A program made the translations under genes and the position numbers. From a bacterium (GTDB lineage Bacteria; 4484-113; JAGGVC01), in NCBI GenBank assembly GCA_021158185.1, contig JAGGVC010000002.1:1-46750 (forward strand): a DNA stretch of 46,750 nt, in the 5' to 3' direction. Within the stretch, counting starts at the first letter, position 1; every line of letters starts with the position of its first letter. Below are positions 14,743 to 23,415 of the stretch, piece by piece. The notes beneath the pieces are model-generated. The model saw only the letters and a list, made by a program, of their open reading frames with translations, made no database searches and was not told where the DNA came from.

Positions 14743-17364
14743 CTAATAATAAGCGGCGTATTTGAGGCTGTACGTGCCGTAATCGTAGTACGCCATACAG
14801 GGCGTGCCATCTATAACCCTGAAACTTGCGTATTTTCCGACGTTGCCGTGATCGATGACAAAAGGCTCTCCCCAGGATGTACCGATCGGATCCTCCGCGG
14901 CAACAAGCATGAGCGAGCCTTCGCTACGGTCTTGGTATACGATTGCGGGATTGTCGTTGTATATGGCGAGACTGGCATATGCGCCAGCATCGCTTACTTC
15001 GTATACGATGATCGATTCCGGCCACAAATCACCTTGAGGATCGAGAGCGCGCACGTACTTCAGCCGGTCGTAAAGTTCATCCAGGTAAGCAATTGCGGGA
15101 TTCCCTTCAACAACTGCGATGGATGAATACAATCCAGTACCTATTCCAAAATCGATTTTTATCCCATCTGACCAGGTTTCGCCGTTAACATCGTACGCGT
15201 GCGCATAGAGCAGCTGGTGAAACTCCTCGCTGTAAAATGTAACCGCAGGCAGTCCTCCTACAACCGCGGCAGACCGGATATCGATCCATCCTTGATACCA
15301 TGTCACGGGTTCCCGCCAGCTATCGCCGATGTCGTCATACGATCTTGTATAGCCGGAACCGAGAATTATCGCAGGATTCCCGTCAACGAGCAGGAGCATT
15401 TCGGATGACCAACCACTGAACATCTCGACAGGTTCATCCCACGAATCACCCAGGCTGTCGTTCGCTCGGATCAGCCAGATGCTCTCAGTGGAATGATCCA
15501 CGTAGCAGGCCATGAGCGCGCCATTGATGGCCGCAAATGTAACATCGCTCGCTTCTTTTTCCCCGGAAATCAATTCGATGGGCCCGGACCATGATCGTCC
15601 GACGGGATCCAGCGCGTGAATGTACTTGAAAGCACCACTCGGAGATTCCTTGTATGTTACCGCTGGATACCCGTTCGCATCGGCGAAGTACAGATTACGC
15701 CCGACATATCCGTCGTCGTCAATGATTTTCGCATGCCATCCGGTCGTTGTGATTTCTCTTCCGTACGTTGAATATGCACCATCGTCGTCTATAACACGCA
15801 ATACCGCTTCAAAATCACCCACTTCTTCGTATGTGTAATGAATTTCCGGGTTTTGTCCCGTATTAGCGTCATAAACTCCATCGCCTTCGAAGTCCCACTC
15901 GAAGGAGACGATCACGCCGTCCGGGTCGTGAGAGTCGCTCGCATCGAAATTCACGTCGAATGGAGGTTCGCCTTCAATGTTATCGGCATCGAAAAATGCG
16001 ACGGGGAGAGTGTTCACGCGAACAGATGCGGATGCCTGGCTCTGAGCGCCAAATTTGTCCGTAATCAGAACAGAGGGAGTGAAGGTTCCAGAATTTTCGT
16101 AAGTGAAGTCCACAATAGGACTGTTATCCAAAGAGCTGAAGTTACCGTCGCCCAGAAAGTCCCATTCGTACAAGACTACTTCGTCATCAGCGCATACACA
16201 GTCTTCAGCGTTTAGAGTAACGAGAAGCGGGGGTTCACCTTCATTGGGGCTCACGCTAAGTGAGGCCCGAGGCTCATCCCATACTTTGAAGCTAAGCTCG
16301 AGAAAGTCCTCGCCAAACGGGTTCGTTGCAGTAAGGGAGATTGTATACAAACCGGGCTTTCCAAGAATAACTGTCGGATTCATCATTGTGCTCGTCGATG
16401 GCGTTCCCACATCCCCGAAATCCCAGGCGTAAGTTATCGGCGTGTTACCGGATACGACCGCGGAAAATTCTGTGAGAGCTGTCGCTACACCGTCAATTGG
16501 ACTAATTTCCACGATCCTCGCAGGTTTATCCGGCGGGCGCGTATCTACGTACAAAGAACAGCTTCTCGTGCCGAGATCGCCCGATGCATCCTTTGGCTGG
16601 ACTGCCACAAACCCCATTGTGTTGAGCGGAATAAGCACATCGTATACGGGCGGGATTCCCCCGCTATGAGCGTCTAACGAAACGTTCATAAGCTCTGTGA
16701 ACTCGCCGTCTTCTTCATCGGAAATAAGGATGATGTAGGAACTTACGTTGTTCGTGTAGTTCTGGGCAATCGGAGTAACATCCTCAATACCGACCTCGCC
16801 GTTTCCGCTGCCATCGATCCAGCTTTCGAGATCGTCGTTCCCGATTCCGTCGTCGGTCTTTGCAAGGAAGTTGTTTGCAATATGAGTAATGTCCGGCACG
16901 CCGACCTCTCCGTTCAAGTCGTAATCGCCCAGGTTCATGTAGCTCCATGTAAGCGACCGCGTAATCCCGTTAAAGGCAAGGTCAGTTACCAGCCCGTTCT
17001 CTCCTTGCGGCGCGCCTGATTCAAACCGCGTAAACCCCGGACGGGAAGCAATGGCGATAAGCTGCCTTTCAAGTTCAGCGGCAAGCGCGTTATAAACTGA
17101 CTTAAACGACGGACTGGTACTGGGGTTATCCGAAACATCATCACCCGTTTTGGTAATAATGCCTTGTGAGCTTGGTTGTTCCGCAAGGGAACAAGCAGTT
17201 GGAGCTGATAGAGATGTATCGTGCGCGCCGGGAACGCCTGAATTTGAATTCCTGCTGCACGTGCAAAGCAAGAGTGCTGATAAAACCAGGAAAGCGGTTG
17301 CTACAGCTCTGGCAGCCGTTTGTCTACAGTCCACGCGAAACTTGTCAATTATCCCAATGTTCAT
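14743..17364 (-). CDS. Large exported dockerin-like/PKD/beta-propeller protein
   Basis: The product is 873 aa. Residues 20-36 form a hydrophobic signal segment ending in CTCSRN, perhaps lipidated though the lipobox is not canonical. Residues 146-200 hold two calcium-loop repeats of dockerin type, DYDLNGEVGVPDI and DGSGNGEVGIEDV, each with D-x-D/S-x-N-G-E-x4-D. Three PKD domains follow (about 295-365, 368-455 and 456-545), each with a WDF motif (YAWDFGD, YEWDFLGDG, FEWDFEGDG). Residues 550-873 contain about seven repeats of the form x-NPAIxY / S-W-x-x-P-x-x-I, which should fold as a beta-propeller. It is probably a surface-exposed adhesive or binding protein. No catalytic motif is seen. Confidence 0.85.
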   Translation of the reverse strand: MNIGIIDKFRVDCRQTAARAVATAFLVLSALLLCTCSRNSNSGVPGAHDTSLSAPTACSLAEQPSSQGIITKTGDDVSDNPSTSPSFKSVYNALAAELERQLIAIASRPGFTRFESGAPQGENGLVTDLAFNGITRSLTWSYMNLGDYDLNGEVGVPDITHIANNFLAKTDDGIGNDDLESWIDGSGNGEVGIEDVTPIAQNYTNNVSSYIILISDEEDGEFTELMNVSLDAHSGGIPPVYDVLIPLNTMGFVAVQPKDASGDLGTRSCSLYVDTRPPDKPARIVEISPIDGVATALTEFSAVVSGNTPITYAWDFGDVGTPSTSTMMNPTVILGKPGLYTISLTATNPFGEDFLELSFKVWDEPRASLSVSPNEGEPPLLVTLNAEDCVCADDEVVLYEWDFLGDGNFSSLDNSPIVDFTYENSGTFTPSVLITDKFGAQSQASASVRVNTLPVAFFDADNIEGEPPFDVNFDASDSHDPDGVIVSFEWDFEGDGVYDANTGQNPEIHYTYEEVGDFEAVLRVIDDDGAYSTYGREITTTGWHAKIIDDDGYVGRNLYFADANGYPAVTYKESPSGAFKYIHALDPVGRSWSGPIELISGEKEASDVTFAAINGALMACYVDHSTESIWLIRANDSLGDSWDEPVEMFSGWSSEMLLLVDGNPAIILGSGYTRSYDDIGDSWREPVTWYQGWIDIRSAAVVGGLPAVTFYSEEFHQLLYAHAYDVNGETWSDGIKIDFGIGTGLYSSIAVVEGNPAIAYLDELYDRLKYVRALDPQGDLWPESIIVYEVSDAGAYASLAIYNDNPAIVYQDRSEGSLMLVAAEDPIGTSWGEPFVIDHGNVGKYASFRVIDGTPCMAYYDYGTYSLKYAAYY

Positions 17365-17401
17365 TTCTGTCCCCGTTTTACCGACTGTGCTTGCCGTGCA
17401 T

Positions 17402-17429
17402 CATAACTGTGCTTAGGAGCTTGTCCAAC
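17402..17429 (-). promoter_or_regulatory. Promoter of the PKD-propeller gene
   Basis: Minus strand TGGACA (17424-17429), a 16-bp spacer and TATGAT (17402-17407). Initiation near 17395 gives a leader of about 30 nt. Confidence 0.6.
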
Positions 17430-17508
17430 AGGTAGATACACGAATAGATGATAACCGCCAATGCCGGATTCTGCAACTTTGCTGAAAAACACGCATCTGC
17501 TCTGATAG

Positions 17509-17691
17509 GGAAAGGAAGTGCTTAAGCCCTTTTCCGAAGTACTCAGCTCGATGGAAATCGCGACACGCCTCGACTTAAGCGCCAAAGCCATCGATGTCCA
17601 CAGGAAGCAGATTATGGACAAGCTCAATATTCGCTCTGTCGCGGAGCTGACCAAATTTGCAGTTCGAGAAGGAATTACATTGCTCGAATAG
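17509..17691 (+). pseudogene. LuxR/NarL-type helix-turn-helix remnant
   Basis: The frame reads GKEVLKPFSEVLSSMEIATR, then LDLSAKAIDVHRKQIMDKLN and IRSVAELTKFAVREGITLLE before a TAG at 17689. This matches the C-terminal DNA-binding domain of NarL/LuxR regulators (E-I-A-x-x-L-x-x-S-x-K-x-V-x-V-H-R-x-x-I-M-x-K-L). Directly upstream are TGA and TAG in frame (17503-17508), where the family has L-T-x-R-E; the adjacent frame continues with LIGKG, suggesting a frameshift or deletion. No receiver or PAS domain remains. It is most likely the decayed tail of a lost response regulator; an ATG at 17551 could still express a 46-residue helix-turn-helix fragment. The rest of 17430-17869 shows no other gene. 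Confidence 0.75.
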
Positions 17692-17869
17692 ATGGACGGG
17701 AGTGTTTTTTGGCAGGTTTCTGCGGGGCAAGTTCATCCTCAACCATTGCGAGTAGAGCTTTTTTCCTCTAAAAAGGGTATTATTTCCATGAGTCTATGTT
17801 GTCTGTTGCTGGTAGAATTTTGGGACTCGTGTATTATCCGGCATTTGGTCCGGAAAGCGTGGTGGTCAT

Positions 17870-18982
17870 ATGAACACATCGAAATTCGACAGGCGCGGGT
17901 CTGCGCTTATGATGGTTCTTGTGCTCGGAATAGCAGCGCTTATTCTCGTTCTTGCAGTTATCGGGTTCTCTTATGGCTCGTTTACCTTTTCGGCCGGGCG
18001 TACGAACTATATAAATTCGCTTATGGTATCGGAATCCGCTCTTAATTATGCGGTCAAGACCAAACACAAGAGCCCAGAGGATTTCGTAGCTTCGGGAACC
18101 GTTCCTGAATCACCGCCATATAAGGGCCAAGAATTGGTTGACTACCTTTGGAATGATGCTCCTGGCATCAAACAGGACAACATGAAGCTGATGCTCCAGG
18201 ACGGCGATTACCTTATCGGAGCCGGAGAGGATGGGCAGTATGTTCGCGCTGTGCGTGTGAAATACCGCCAGGCCAACCCTCCTGAACTACCCTCAGCGAT
18301 GTACATTCATTCCCCCGATTGTAATCCTAGTATGCTCGGTGCAGCATTGAACATAAACGGAAACGATCACACGGCAGGCTCATACGTTCCAGACGGTACA
18401 GGTGAAGATAAGCACGGCATCGCCAATTCCACAGAAGACGGCCTTCAATCCTGGCTTGATCTCTTCGATCTGCCTCAAAATAAGCACAAGAAAGACAACA
18501 TCCAGGGCGTTGGTACGAGCCCGGACATCGTTAACTCGGGCGAGATTCCCGATATTGACACAATGATAGAGATGTATCTCAGTATGGCTACAATCATTTC
18601 TGAAGGGAATCCTATCATTACTGGTGCCTCAGAGCTCGTACCGGGTGCCGATGTCGTGGGGACACCCGATGATCCTGAGGTAGTGGTGATCAAGAACGAT
18701 GTTAAGATTGCCGGTAATCTTGCGGGATGCGGTGTTTTTGTCGTTGAAGGAGATCTGTTTTGTAGCGGCTCTTTCGAATGGTGGGGAATCGTTATTGTCA
18801 AAGGCGACTTTGAGGTTGGCGCAGGAAGTGCGGATATATGGGGTGCAATGCTCATTGAGGATTCTGATGCCGTTGTTGATGTGGATATTAAGGGAAGCCT
18901 TGATATTATGTATTCAACCGAAGCGATTTCATTCGTGAGCGCTATGGTTTTCCTGTATCATAACACGTGGGAGGAGCTATGA
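17870..18982 (+). CDS. PilX-like pilus-assembly protein
   Basis: The product is 370 aa. A basic leader, FDRRGSALMMVLVLGIAALILVL in two parts (residues 6-30), forms one N-terminal membrane helix with the form of a PilX-type minor pilin, which lacks the Glu5 of true pilins. Residues 280-360 show short beta-repeat segments such as VFVVEGDLFCSGSFEW and VIVKGDFEVGAGSADIWGAM, the pattern seen in PilX/bactofilin-like passenger regions. It probably sits at the pilus base or tip together with the next two gene products. The ribosome-binding site is weak. The stop codon overlaps the next start (ATGA). Confidence 0.75.
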   Translation: MNTSKFDRRGSALMMVLVLGIAALILVLAVIGFSYGSFTFSAGRTNYINSLMVSESALNYAVKTKHKSPEDFVASGTVPESPPYKGQELVDYLWNDAPGIKQDNMKLMLQDGDYLIGAGEDGQYVRAVRVKYRQANPPELPSAMYIHSPDCNPSMLGAALNINGNDHTAGSYVPDGTGEDKHGIANSTEDGLQSWLDLFDLPQNKHKKDNIQGVGTSPDIVNSGEIPDIDTMIEMYLSMATIISEGNPIITGASELVPGADVVGTPDDPEVVVIKNDVKIAGNLAGCGVFVVEGDLFCSGSFEWWGIVIVKGDFEVGAGSADIWGAMLIEDSDAVVDVDIKGSLDIMYSTEAISFVSAMVFLYHNTWEEL

Positions 18983-19413
18983 TGAACGCGAGAAAATCCA
19001 GCGGCTTCACACTGCTTGAAGCGATGATCTCCATCCTTGTCGTAGGGCTTCTGTTCCTCGGCGCTCTTATGATCTTCTACCAGAGCGTAGAAATCCAGCT
19101 TTCCAGCGAAGACGTTGCTTACGCGAACAACCTTGCGCGAACAGGTGTCGAGGAAGTCAAGGCCTTAAGATGGCTCAATATTCCGCTCGACGACACGGGA
19201 ACATCGTATCTCGATCCCTACACCCAGACCAAGCCAAATACTTATGTCACCGATGACGGTGAATACCGTGTCGTCCGTACGATAACAGATCCTATGCCGG
19301 ATGTGAAAAGAATCACCGTAAACATTTACACGATAGATTCATCGGGTGAAGGCGGTGTGTCGTCGGAGCCTGCCGTAACGATGGTAACCGATCTTTTCAA
19401 ACACGGAATGTAG
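18979..19413 (+). CDS. Type IV prepilin-like protein (PilV type)
   Basis: The product is 144 aa. The leader MMNARKSSG precedes FTLLEAMISILVVGLLFLGA, a type III signal: cleavage by prepilin peptidase after the glycine would expose Phe1 with Glu5 (FTLLE), followed by the long hydrophobic helix. The globular part is small and beta-rich. The PilV/GspI form (TLLEAMIS, single helix, about 140 aa) fits a minor pseudopilin. The ATG at 18979 overlaps the stop of the preceding gene and has GGAGG 4 bases upstream. Confidence 0.87.
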   Translation: MMNARKSSGFTLLEAMISILVVGLLFLGALMIFYQSVEIQLSSEDVAYANNLARTGVEEVKALRWLNIPLDDTGTSYLDPYTQTKPNTYVTDDGEYRVVRTITDPMPDVKRITVNIYTIDSSGEGGVSSEPAVTMVTDLFKHGM

Positions 19414-19422
19414 GAGGAAATA

Positions 19423-19908
19423 ATGCCGGAACGAAATAATCGATTCAACAGAATGGGATTTACCCTTGTGGAGGCAATTATCGCGGCCTCCATCATCGGC
19501 ATAATTATGATCACGGTCGCTGCGCTTTACGTTCAAACGGGAGAAACGACCGCAATGGTCGCATACAGATCCGAAGCAACATTCGAAGCTCAGGAAGCCG
19601 TTGAGCGCATGATCGACACTGTCCGCAATTCAGACGAACTTACGGTAATAGAGAGCGATTCCTTTGAAATCCTCATGGGGCCAGATACGATCAAATTCTC
19701 TTATGACGCCGAAAACGGCGATATTTTGCGAAACGGTGAGGCATACGCAAGCAACATCACGGACTTCACAGTGAGTTACTTCGACATTGACGGCGAGCCC
19801 GTCGTTCTTCCCGAGGATGTATCCAGGATGGACATCAGCATAACGGCAACTCAGGATGATGCTGTAAAAACGGTGCAAACGTCGGTGACAATGCGCAGAA
19901 GAACCTAG
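19423..19908 (+). CDS. Type IV prepilin-like protein (PilW/GspJ type)
   Basis: The product is 161 aa. The leader MPERNNRFNRMG is followed by FTLVEAIIAASIIGIIMITV, again a type III signal with Glu5. The mature part has the PilW-like sequence EAQEAVERMIDTVRNSDELT and ends in a beta-strand with MRRRT. AGGAGG precedes the ATG. It closes the three-gene minor-pilin operon. No secretin, ATPase, prepilin peptidase or major pilin lies in the window. Confidence 0.87.
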   Translation: MPERNNRFNRMGFTLVEAIIAASIIGIIMITVAALYVQTGETTAMVAYRSEATFEAQEAVERMIDTVRNSDELTVIESDSFEILMGPDTIKFSYDAENGDILRNGEAYASNITDFTVSYFDIDGEPVVLPEDVSRMDISITATQDDAVKTVQTSVTMRRRT

Positions 19909-19935
19909 CTAACCGAGTGTTTTTTCAATGAGCTG

Positions 19936-21183
19936 TCACTCGATCTCGTTGAGGTTCTTTGGTTCGAGATCTGATTCAACCTTCGCACCAGCATCTACCT
20001 TTTTGCGCACATAGGACGGTATGGAATCCACTGTGAGTTTTCCTTCATCCGAGCTGATAACCGACGCTTCAATGATATTTAGAAGTTCCATCCTGTTATA
20101 TGGAAAGTCGTATCGCTTTAGAAGTTCAAGGTACTCCGGCTCGAAGCCACTGATCGCTTTCCCTGTCCTTACAGATATCATTTTGAGGAAGTGCTCAGCG
20201 AGGAGCGGAATATCGTTCACCCTTTCACGCAGCGACGGAATCCTGATTGAATTAACCATCAGATGATAGAGCAGGTCCTTTGAAAATCCTTCAGCGTTCT
20301 TTTCGCTCAAAGGATCGTGCTGTGAAGCCGCGATCAGTCTCACATCTACCTTTTTGATCGTGGTTGATTTTTCTCGGTAAAACTCGTTCGATTTGATAAA
20401 GCGCTTCAGGCGCATCTGCATTGGGAAGGAAAGGCAGTCAATGTTTTCGATAAACAGTGTGCCGCCCTCGGCGGATTCCAGGAATCCGGGACGCTCGTCG
20501 TGAGTTCCGCTCCAGTCCTGCACCTGTCCGAAAAAATCAGCCGGGAACTTTTCAGGGGATATCGCCTCGCAGTCGATTTCAACAAAGGGACCGTTTCTTC
20601 GCGAACTCGTGTTGTGAATCGCATGGGCGAGAAGCTCCTTCATCGTGCCGCGCTCGCCCCATATAAATATAGGGAGGTCGCTTGCCGCCATTTTCTCGAC
20701 TTCGTGCAGGAGTCTTATCATATCGGGATCAAGTGTCGGGAACTGATCGAATGCTCCTTCGTCAGATAAATCCTCCCGAACGAGCTCTCCCGGTAGTGAA
20801 CGAATCGAATGCTGAGTGCTTTTGTGTTTTATAGCATTTGCAAGAACGTCCAATAAGTGCTCTTCCTCAACAGGCTTACTTAGATAATCAAACGCACCGA
20901 GCTTCATCGCGTTTACGGCAAGATCGACGTCACCCACGCCCGTGAGTATTACAACAGGAGTTGCGATTTCGTCGTCTCGGACTAGTTTGAGGATATCCAT
21001 TCCGCTTACTAAAGGCATATCCATATCGACAAGGAGCACATCGAACGACTCGCGGCGGAGGACTTCCTGCACGTCACGGGATTCGTTCACTACAGTACTC
21101 TCATATTCCTCGGTTTGAGCCAGGAATACCATCAGGTAGTTGGTTACTGCAACGTCATCATCTACGATTAAGACCTTATACAT
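19936..21183 (-). CDS. NtrC-like response regulator with degenerate AAA+ domain and no DNA-binding domain
   Basis: The product is 415 aa. The receiver (1-120) is intact: acidic pocket VDDD, phospho-acceptor Asp53 (LVDMDMP), Lys103 (LSKP). The AAA+ region (155-395) has the NtrC outline but key motifs are altered. Walker A reads GERGTMKE at 176-183 instead of GExGTGKE. The sigma-54-contacting GAFTGA loop is replaced by a sequence around DWSGTH (223-228). Walker B reads GGTLFIENI instead of GGTLFLDEI. The arginine-finger area FSKDLLYHL and the sensor-II region PYNRMEL remain recognisable. The C-terminal Fis-type helix-turn-helix is absent. It therefore seems unlikely to activate sigma-54 promoters; it may act by protein-protein contacts. 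It follows the histidine kinase gene by 30 bp and is probably its partner. Confidence 0.85.
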   Translation of the reverse strand: MYKVLIVDDDVAVTNYLMVFLAQTEEYESTVVNESRDVQEVLRRESFDVLLVDMDMPLVSGMDILKLVRDDEIATPVVILTGVGDVDLAVNAMKLGAFDYLSKPVEEEHLLDVLANAIKHKSTQHSIRSLPGELVREDLSDEGAFDQFPTLDPDMIRLLHEVEKMAASDLPIFIWGERGTMKELLAHAIHNTSSRRNGPFVEIDCEAISPEKFPADFFGQVQDWSGTHDERPGFLESAEGGTLFIENIDCLSFPMQMRLKRFIKSNEFYREKSTTIKKVDVRLIAASQHDPLSEKNAEGFSKDLLYHLMVNSIRIPSLRERVNDIPLLAEHFLKMISVRTGKAISGFEPEYLELLKRYDFPYNRMELLNIIEASVISSDEGKLTVDSIPSYVRKKVDAGAKVESDLEPKNLNEIE

Positions 21184-21213
21184 ATCCGCATTCCTCGCAT
21201 TCGCACGCCATAG

Positions 21214-23241
21214 TTATTCCGGAACTGCATGCGTAAGACTATCGACGGAGCTGGTACTAACTTCGCGTTTGATGGGCAGCATAATTGTAAACGTGGTTCC
21301 CACGTCAACCTTGCTCGATACCGATATTGTTCCACCATGCTCTTCGATGATGCCGTAGACAATTGCAAGGCCGAGACCGGTACCGCCTCTCGACCGTCTC
21401 GTCGTAAAGAAAGGGTCGAAGATCTTCTTGAGCGTGCGTTCATTCATTCCTTTACCGTTATCTTTGATCTCAATGATTACAGAATCAGAATCCGATCGAG
21501 TTGATATGGCAATTACTCCTCTCCGGCCTTCGGGAATCGCCTGACCGGCGTTCATCATCAGGTTGATTGCGACCTGCTCGATTTTCTGTGTATTTCCGAT
21601 AATTGAAGGAATATCCTTAGTAAGATTTAGTTCGATGTCTGCGGTTTTATTGAGCTGATTGTAACATAGCCGGGCACTTGCGTCAATAATCGTGTTCACA
21701 TCCACTTCGTCAATGAGAAGCCCTTCGTCCTTTCTCGCGAATCCGCGCAAACCTTCAACGATGCTCTTGATCCGTTCTGAGCCGTGTGACATGTCCTTCA
21801 CGAGGGTGCCGATGTGCTGGCGAAAGAAGTCGTACTTCAGACGAGCGATTTTGAGATCTGGGTTGTCCTTGTAGTATCCATCGATGATCGGCAGTATGTC
21901 GTCAAGCGCCTGTTCGATTATTTTGATGTTGCCCTTTATGAACTGGTTGGGATTGTTGATCTCATGTCCGATTCCGCTCACTAGTTGGCCGAGTGAAGCG
22001 AGCTTGTCCGCCTGCTGGAGTTGCTTCTTGTAGTTTTTTTCCTTGGTTATATCCCGGTAAAACTCGATTATGCCTTCAACTTCATGATCTTGGCCGAATA
22101 CTGGGAGAGCGTGTACCTCATAGAATGTATCGTCGTGTGTTACTTCAATTGTAATCGGAGTTCTTTTCTTGATAATGCGTTGAAGCCGGCAGTCCTTACA
22201 CGGTACATCTCGGTTGAATATGGCCTGATAGCATTTGCCGCCCGGCTTTATATCTGGTCTGTTGGACATTACAATATTGCGGTTCCTATCGATGAGAGCC
22301 ACCTTGTCCGGAACCGCTAAGAACATAGTTTCAAGCCTAACCTGTGTTTCTTCCCAGTCACGGCTCAAACGATCCAGGTACGAGTTAACCGTATCGAGCT
22401 TCTTGGTTTGGTTTTCGAGCTCGCTTGTTCGCAGATTGATTTCGGTCTCCAGCTCGACAAGCTTGGTTTTCAGCTCTGCTTCCTCATCCTGCTTAAGAAC
22501 AAGGTTGTCCCTCAGATCCCTTCTTTCAAGCGCAAGGCTCAACATCCTGCCTATTTCATCCAGCATTCTCTGTTCCTCGGAGAGGAAACCGTGATCACCG
22601 CTCGCATATCCGATTTGTATAAGGCCAGAGTCCTTGCCGGATATAATGATCGTGGTTTGAATGTTTCTAACATTGTCAAGCTTAATGCCGTAATCCTGGC
22701 CCTGGTATTTTGAGTAGACCATGACATCGTCCGGGAAGTGCATTCCTGTAGCAAGGTATTTCGGGAGTTCTGTGAAGAATTCTGAGATAGTGGCTGATCT
22801 ATCAATCCAGTCAGCAACGGCGTACAGACACGATAACTCCCTTATGCGCTTTCCTTTTTCCCATTCGGTGTAATTGCCCAAGCAATGTATCATCGTGCCA
22901 CAGAAAACGGCGATTCCACCCTCACTGGTTTCCGTGTAACCGTAGGAAATGGAGTAGCTGAGATCTGGTTCCTTGGAAGCAAAATTGAGAGTTCCCTTGC
23001 GCCCATTCCGGGCTTCCGACATCGCATCGGAGAAAGCCATTGCACGGCCTGCCCAGTTCTTGGAACTGAATTCCTCCAGAAGTACTTTCAAGGCTATGCC
23101 TTTCACATTTTTCTTTGTAACGCCGCACTCGTCCAGGAACTCTTTACCTGCGTACAAGATGCGCTCATTATCGTCAAGAATGAGAACGAAGTCGTTGCAT
23201 TTCTCAATCGCCTTGCATATATCCTCTGCCTTAAGTTGCAT
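21214..23241 (-). CDS. Soluble multi-sensor histidine kinase (PAS-GAF-PAS)
   Basis: The product is 675 aa with no membrane segment, so it senses a cytoplasmic cue. Residues 1-110 are PAS-like ([15 protein letters not shown]). Residues about 140-265 are GAF-like ([20 protein letters not shown]). A coiled coil covers 270-330 (rich in K/E with [20 protein letters not shown]). A second PAS domain (about 335-425) contains [15 protein letters not shown], a cysteine set common in PAS domains of anaerobes. The H-box is [12 protein letters not shown] near residue 450, with N-box [10 protein letters not shown]1 DNGKGM, F-box FDPFFTTR and G2 [12 protein letters not shown]. The start has AAGGTGATGG upstream. 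It should phosphorylate the adjacent NtrC-like receiver. Confidence 0.92.
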   Translation of the reverse strand: MQLKAEDICKAIEKCNDFVLILDDNERILYAGKEFLDECGVTKKNVKGIALKVLLEEFSSKNWAGRAMAFSDAMSEARNGRKGTLNFASKEPDLSYSISYGYTETSEGGIAVFCGTMIHCLGNYTEWEKGKRIRELSCLYAVADWIDRSATISEFFTELPKYLATGMHFPDDVMVYSKYQGQDYGIKLDNVRNIQTTIIISGKDSGLIQIGYASGDHGFLSEEQRMLDEIGRMLSLALERRDLRDNLVLKQDEEAELKTKLVELETEINLRTSELENQTKKLDTVNSYLDRLSRDWEETQVRLETMFLAVPDKVALIDRNRNIVMSNRPDIKPGGKCYQAIFNRDVPCKDCRLQRIIKKRTPITIEVTHDDTFYEVHALPVFGQDHEVEGIIEFYRDITKEKNYKKQLQQADKLASLGQLVSGIGHEINNPNQFIKGNIKIIEQALDDILPIIDGYYKDNPDLKIARLKYDFFRQHIGTLVKDMSHGSERIKSIVEGLRGFARKDEGLLIDEVDVNTIIDASARLCYNQLNKTADIELNLTKDIPSIIGNTQKIEQVAINLMMNAGQAIPEGRRGVIAISTRSDSDSVIIEIKDNGKGMNERTLKKIFDPFFTTRRSRGGTGLGLAIVYGIIEEHGGTISVSSKVDVGTTFTIMLPIKREVSTSSVDSLTHAVPE

Positions 23242-23329
23242 ACGCCATCACCTTCAATCGTGAGAACACCGGACTGGCTGGATTGAACGGAATTCGATAA
23301 CAAACGACCAGTGCACCACGGCATATTCA

Positions 23330-23358
23330 ATTATATACGCAATAAGTTCTTTTGGGAA
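23330..23358 (-). promoter_or_regulatory. Possible promoter of the histidine kinase / NtrC-like pair
   Basis: Minus strand TATAAT (23330-23335) is perfect; the -35 TTCCCA (23353-23358) at 17 bp is weak. It lies in the 174-bp gap between the NuoG-like gene and the kinase, so the pair could be read independently of the upstream operon. Confidence 0.45.
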
Positions 23359-23415
23359 TCAGTGCTACTTGCAACAGTGCAGGACAGCGGAAAGGGTCGC
23401 ATCACGCCCGTGCGT

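Noticed and set aside
19909-19935. CGAGTG...CACTCG pair between the pilin and NtrC-like genes
   Set aside because: The 17-nt loop and the lack of a proper U-run on either strand make a bidirectional terminator doubtful.
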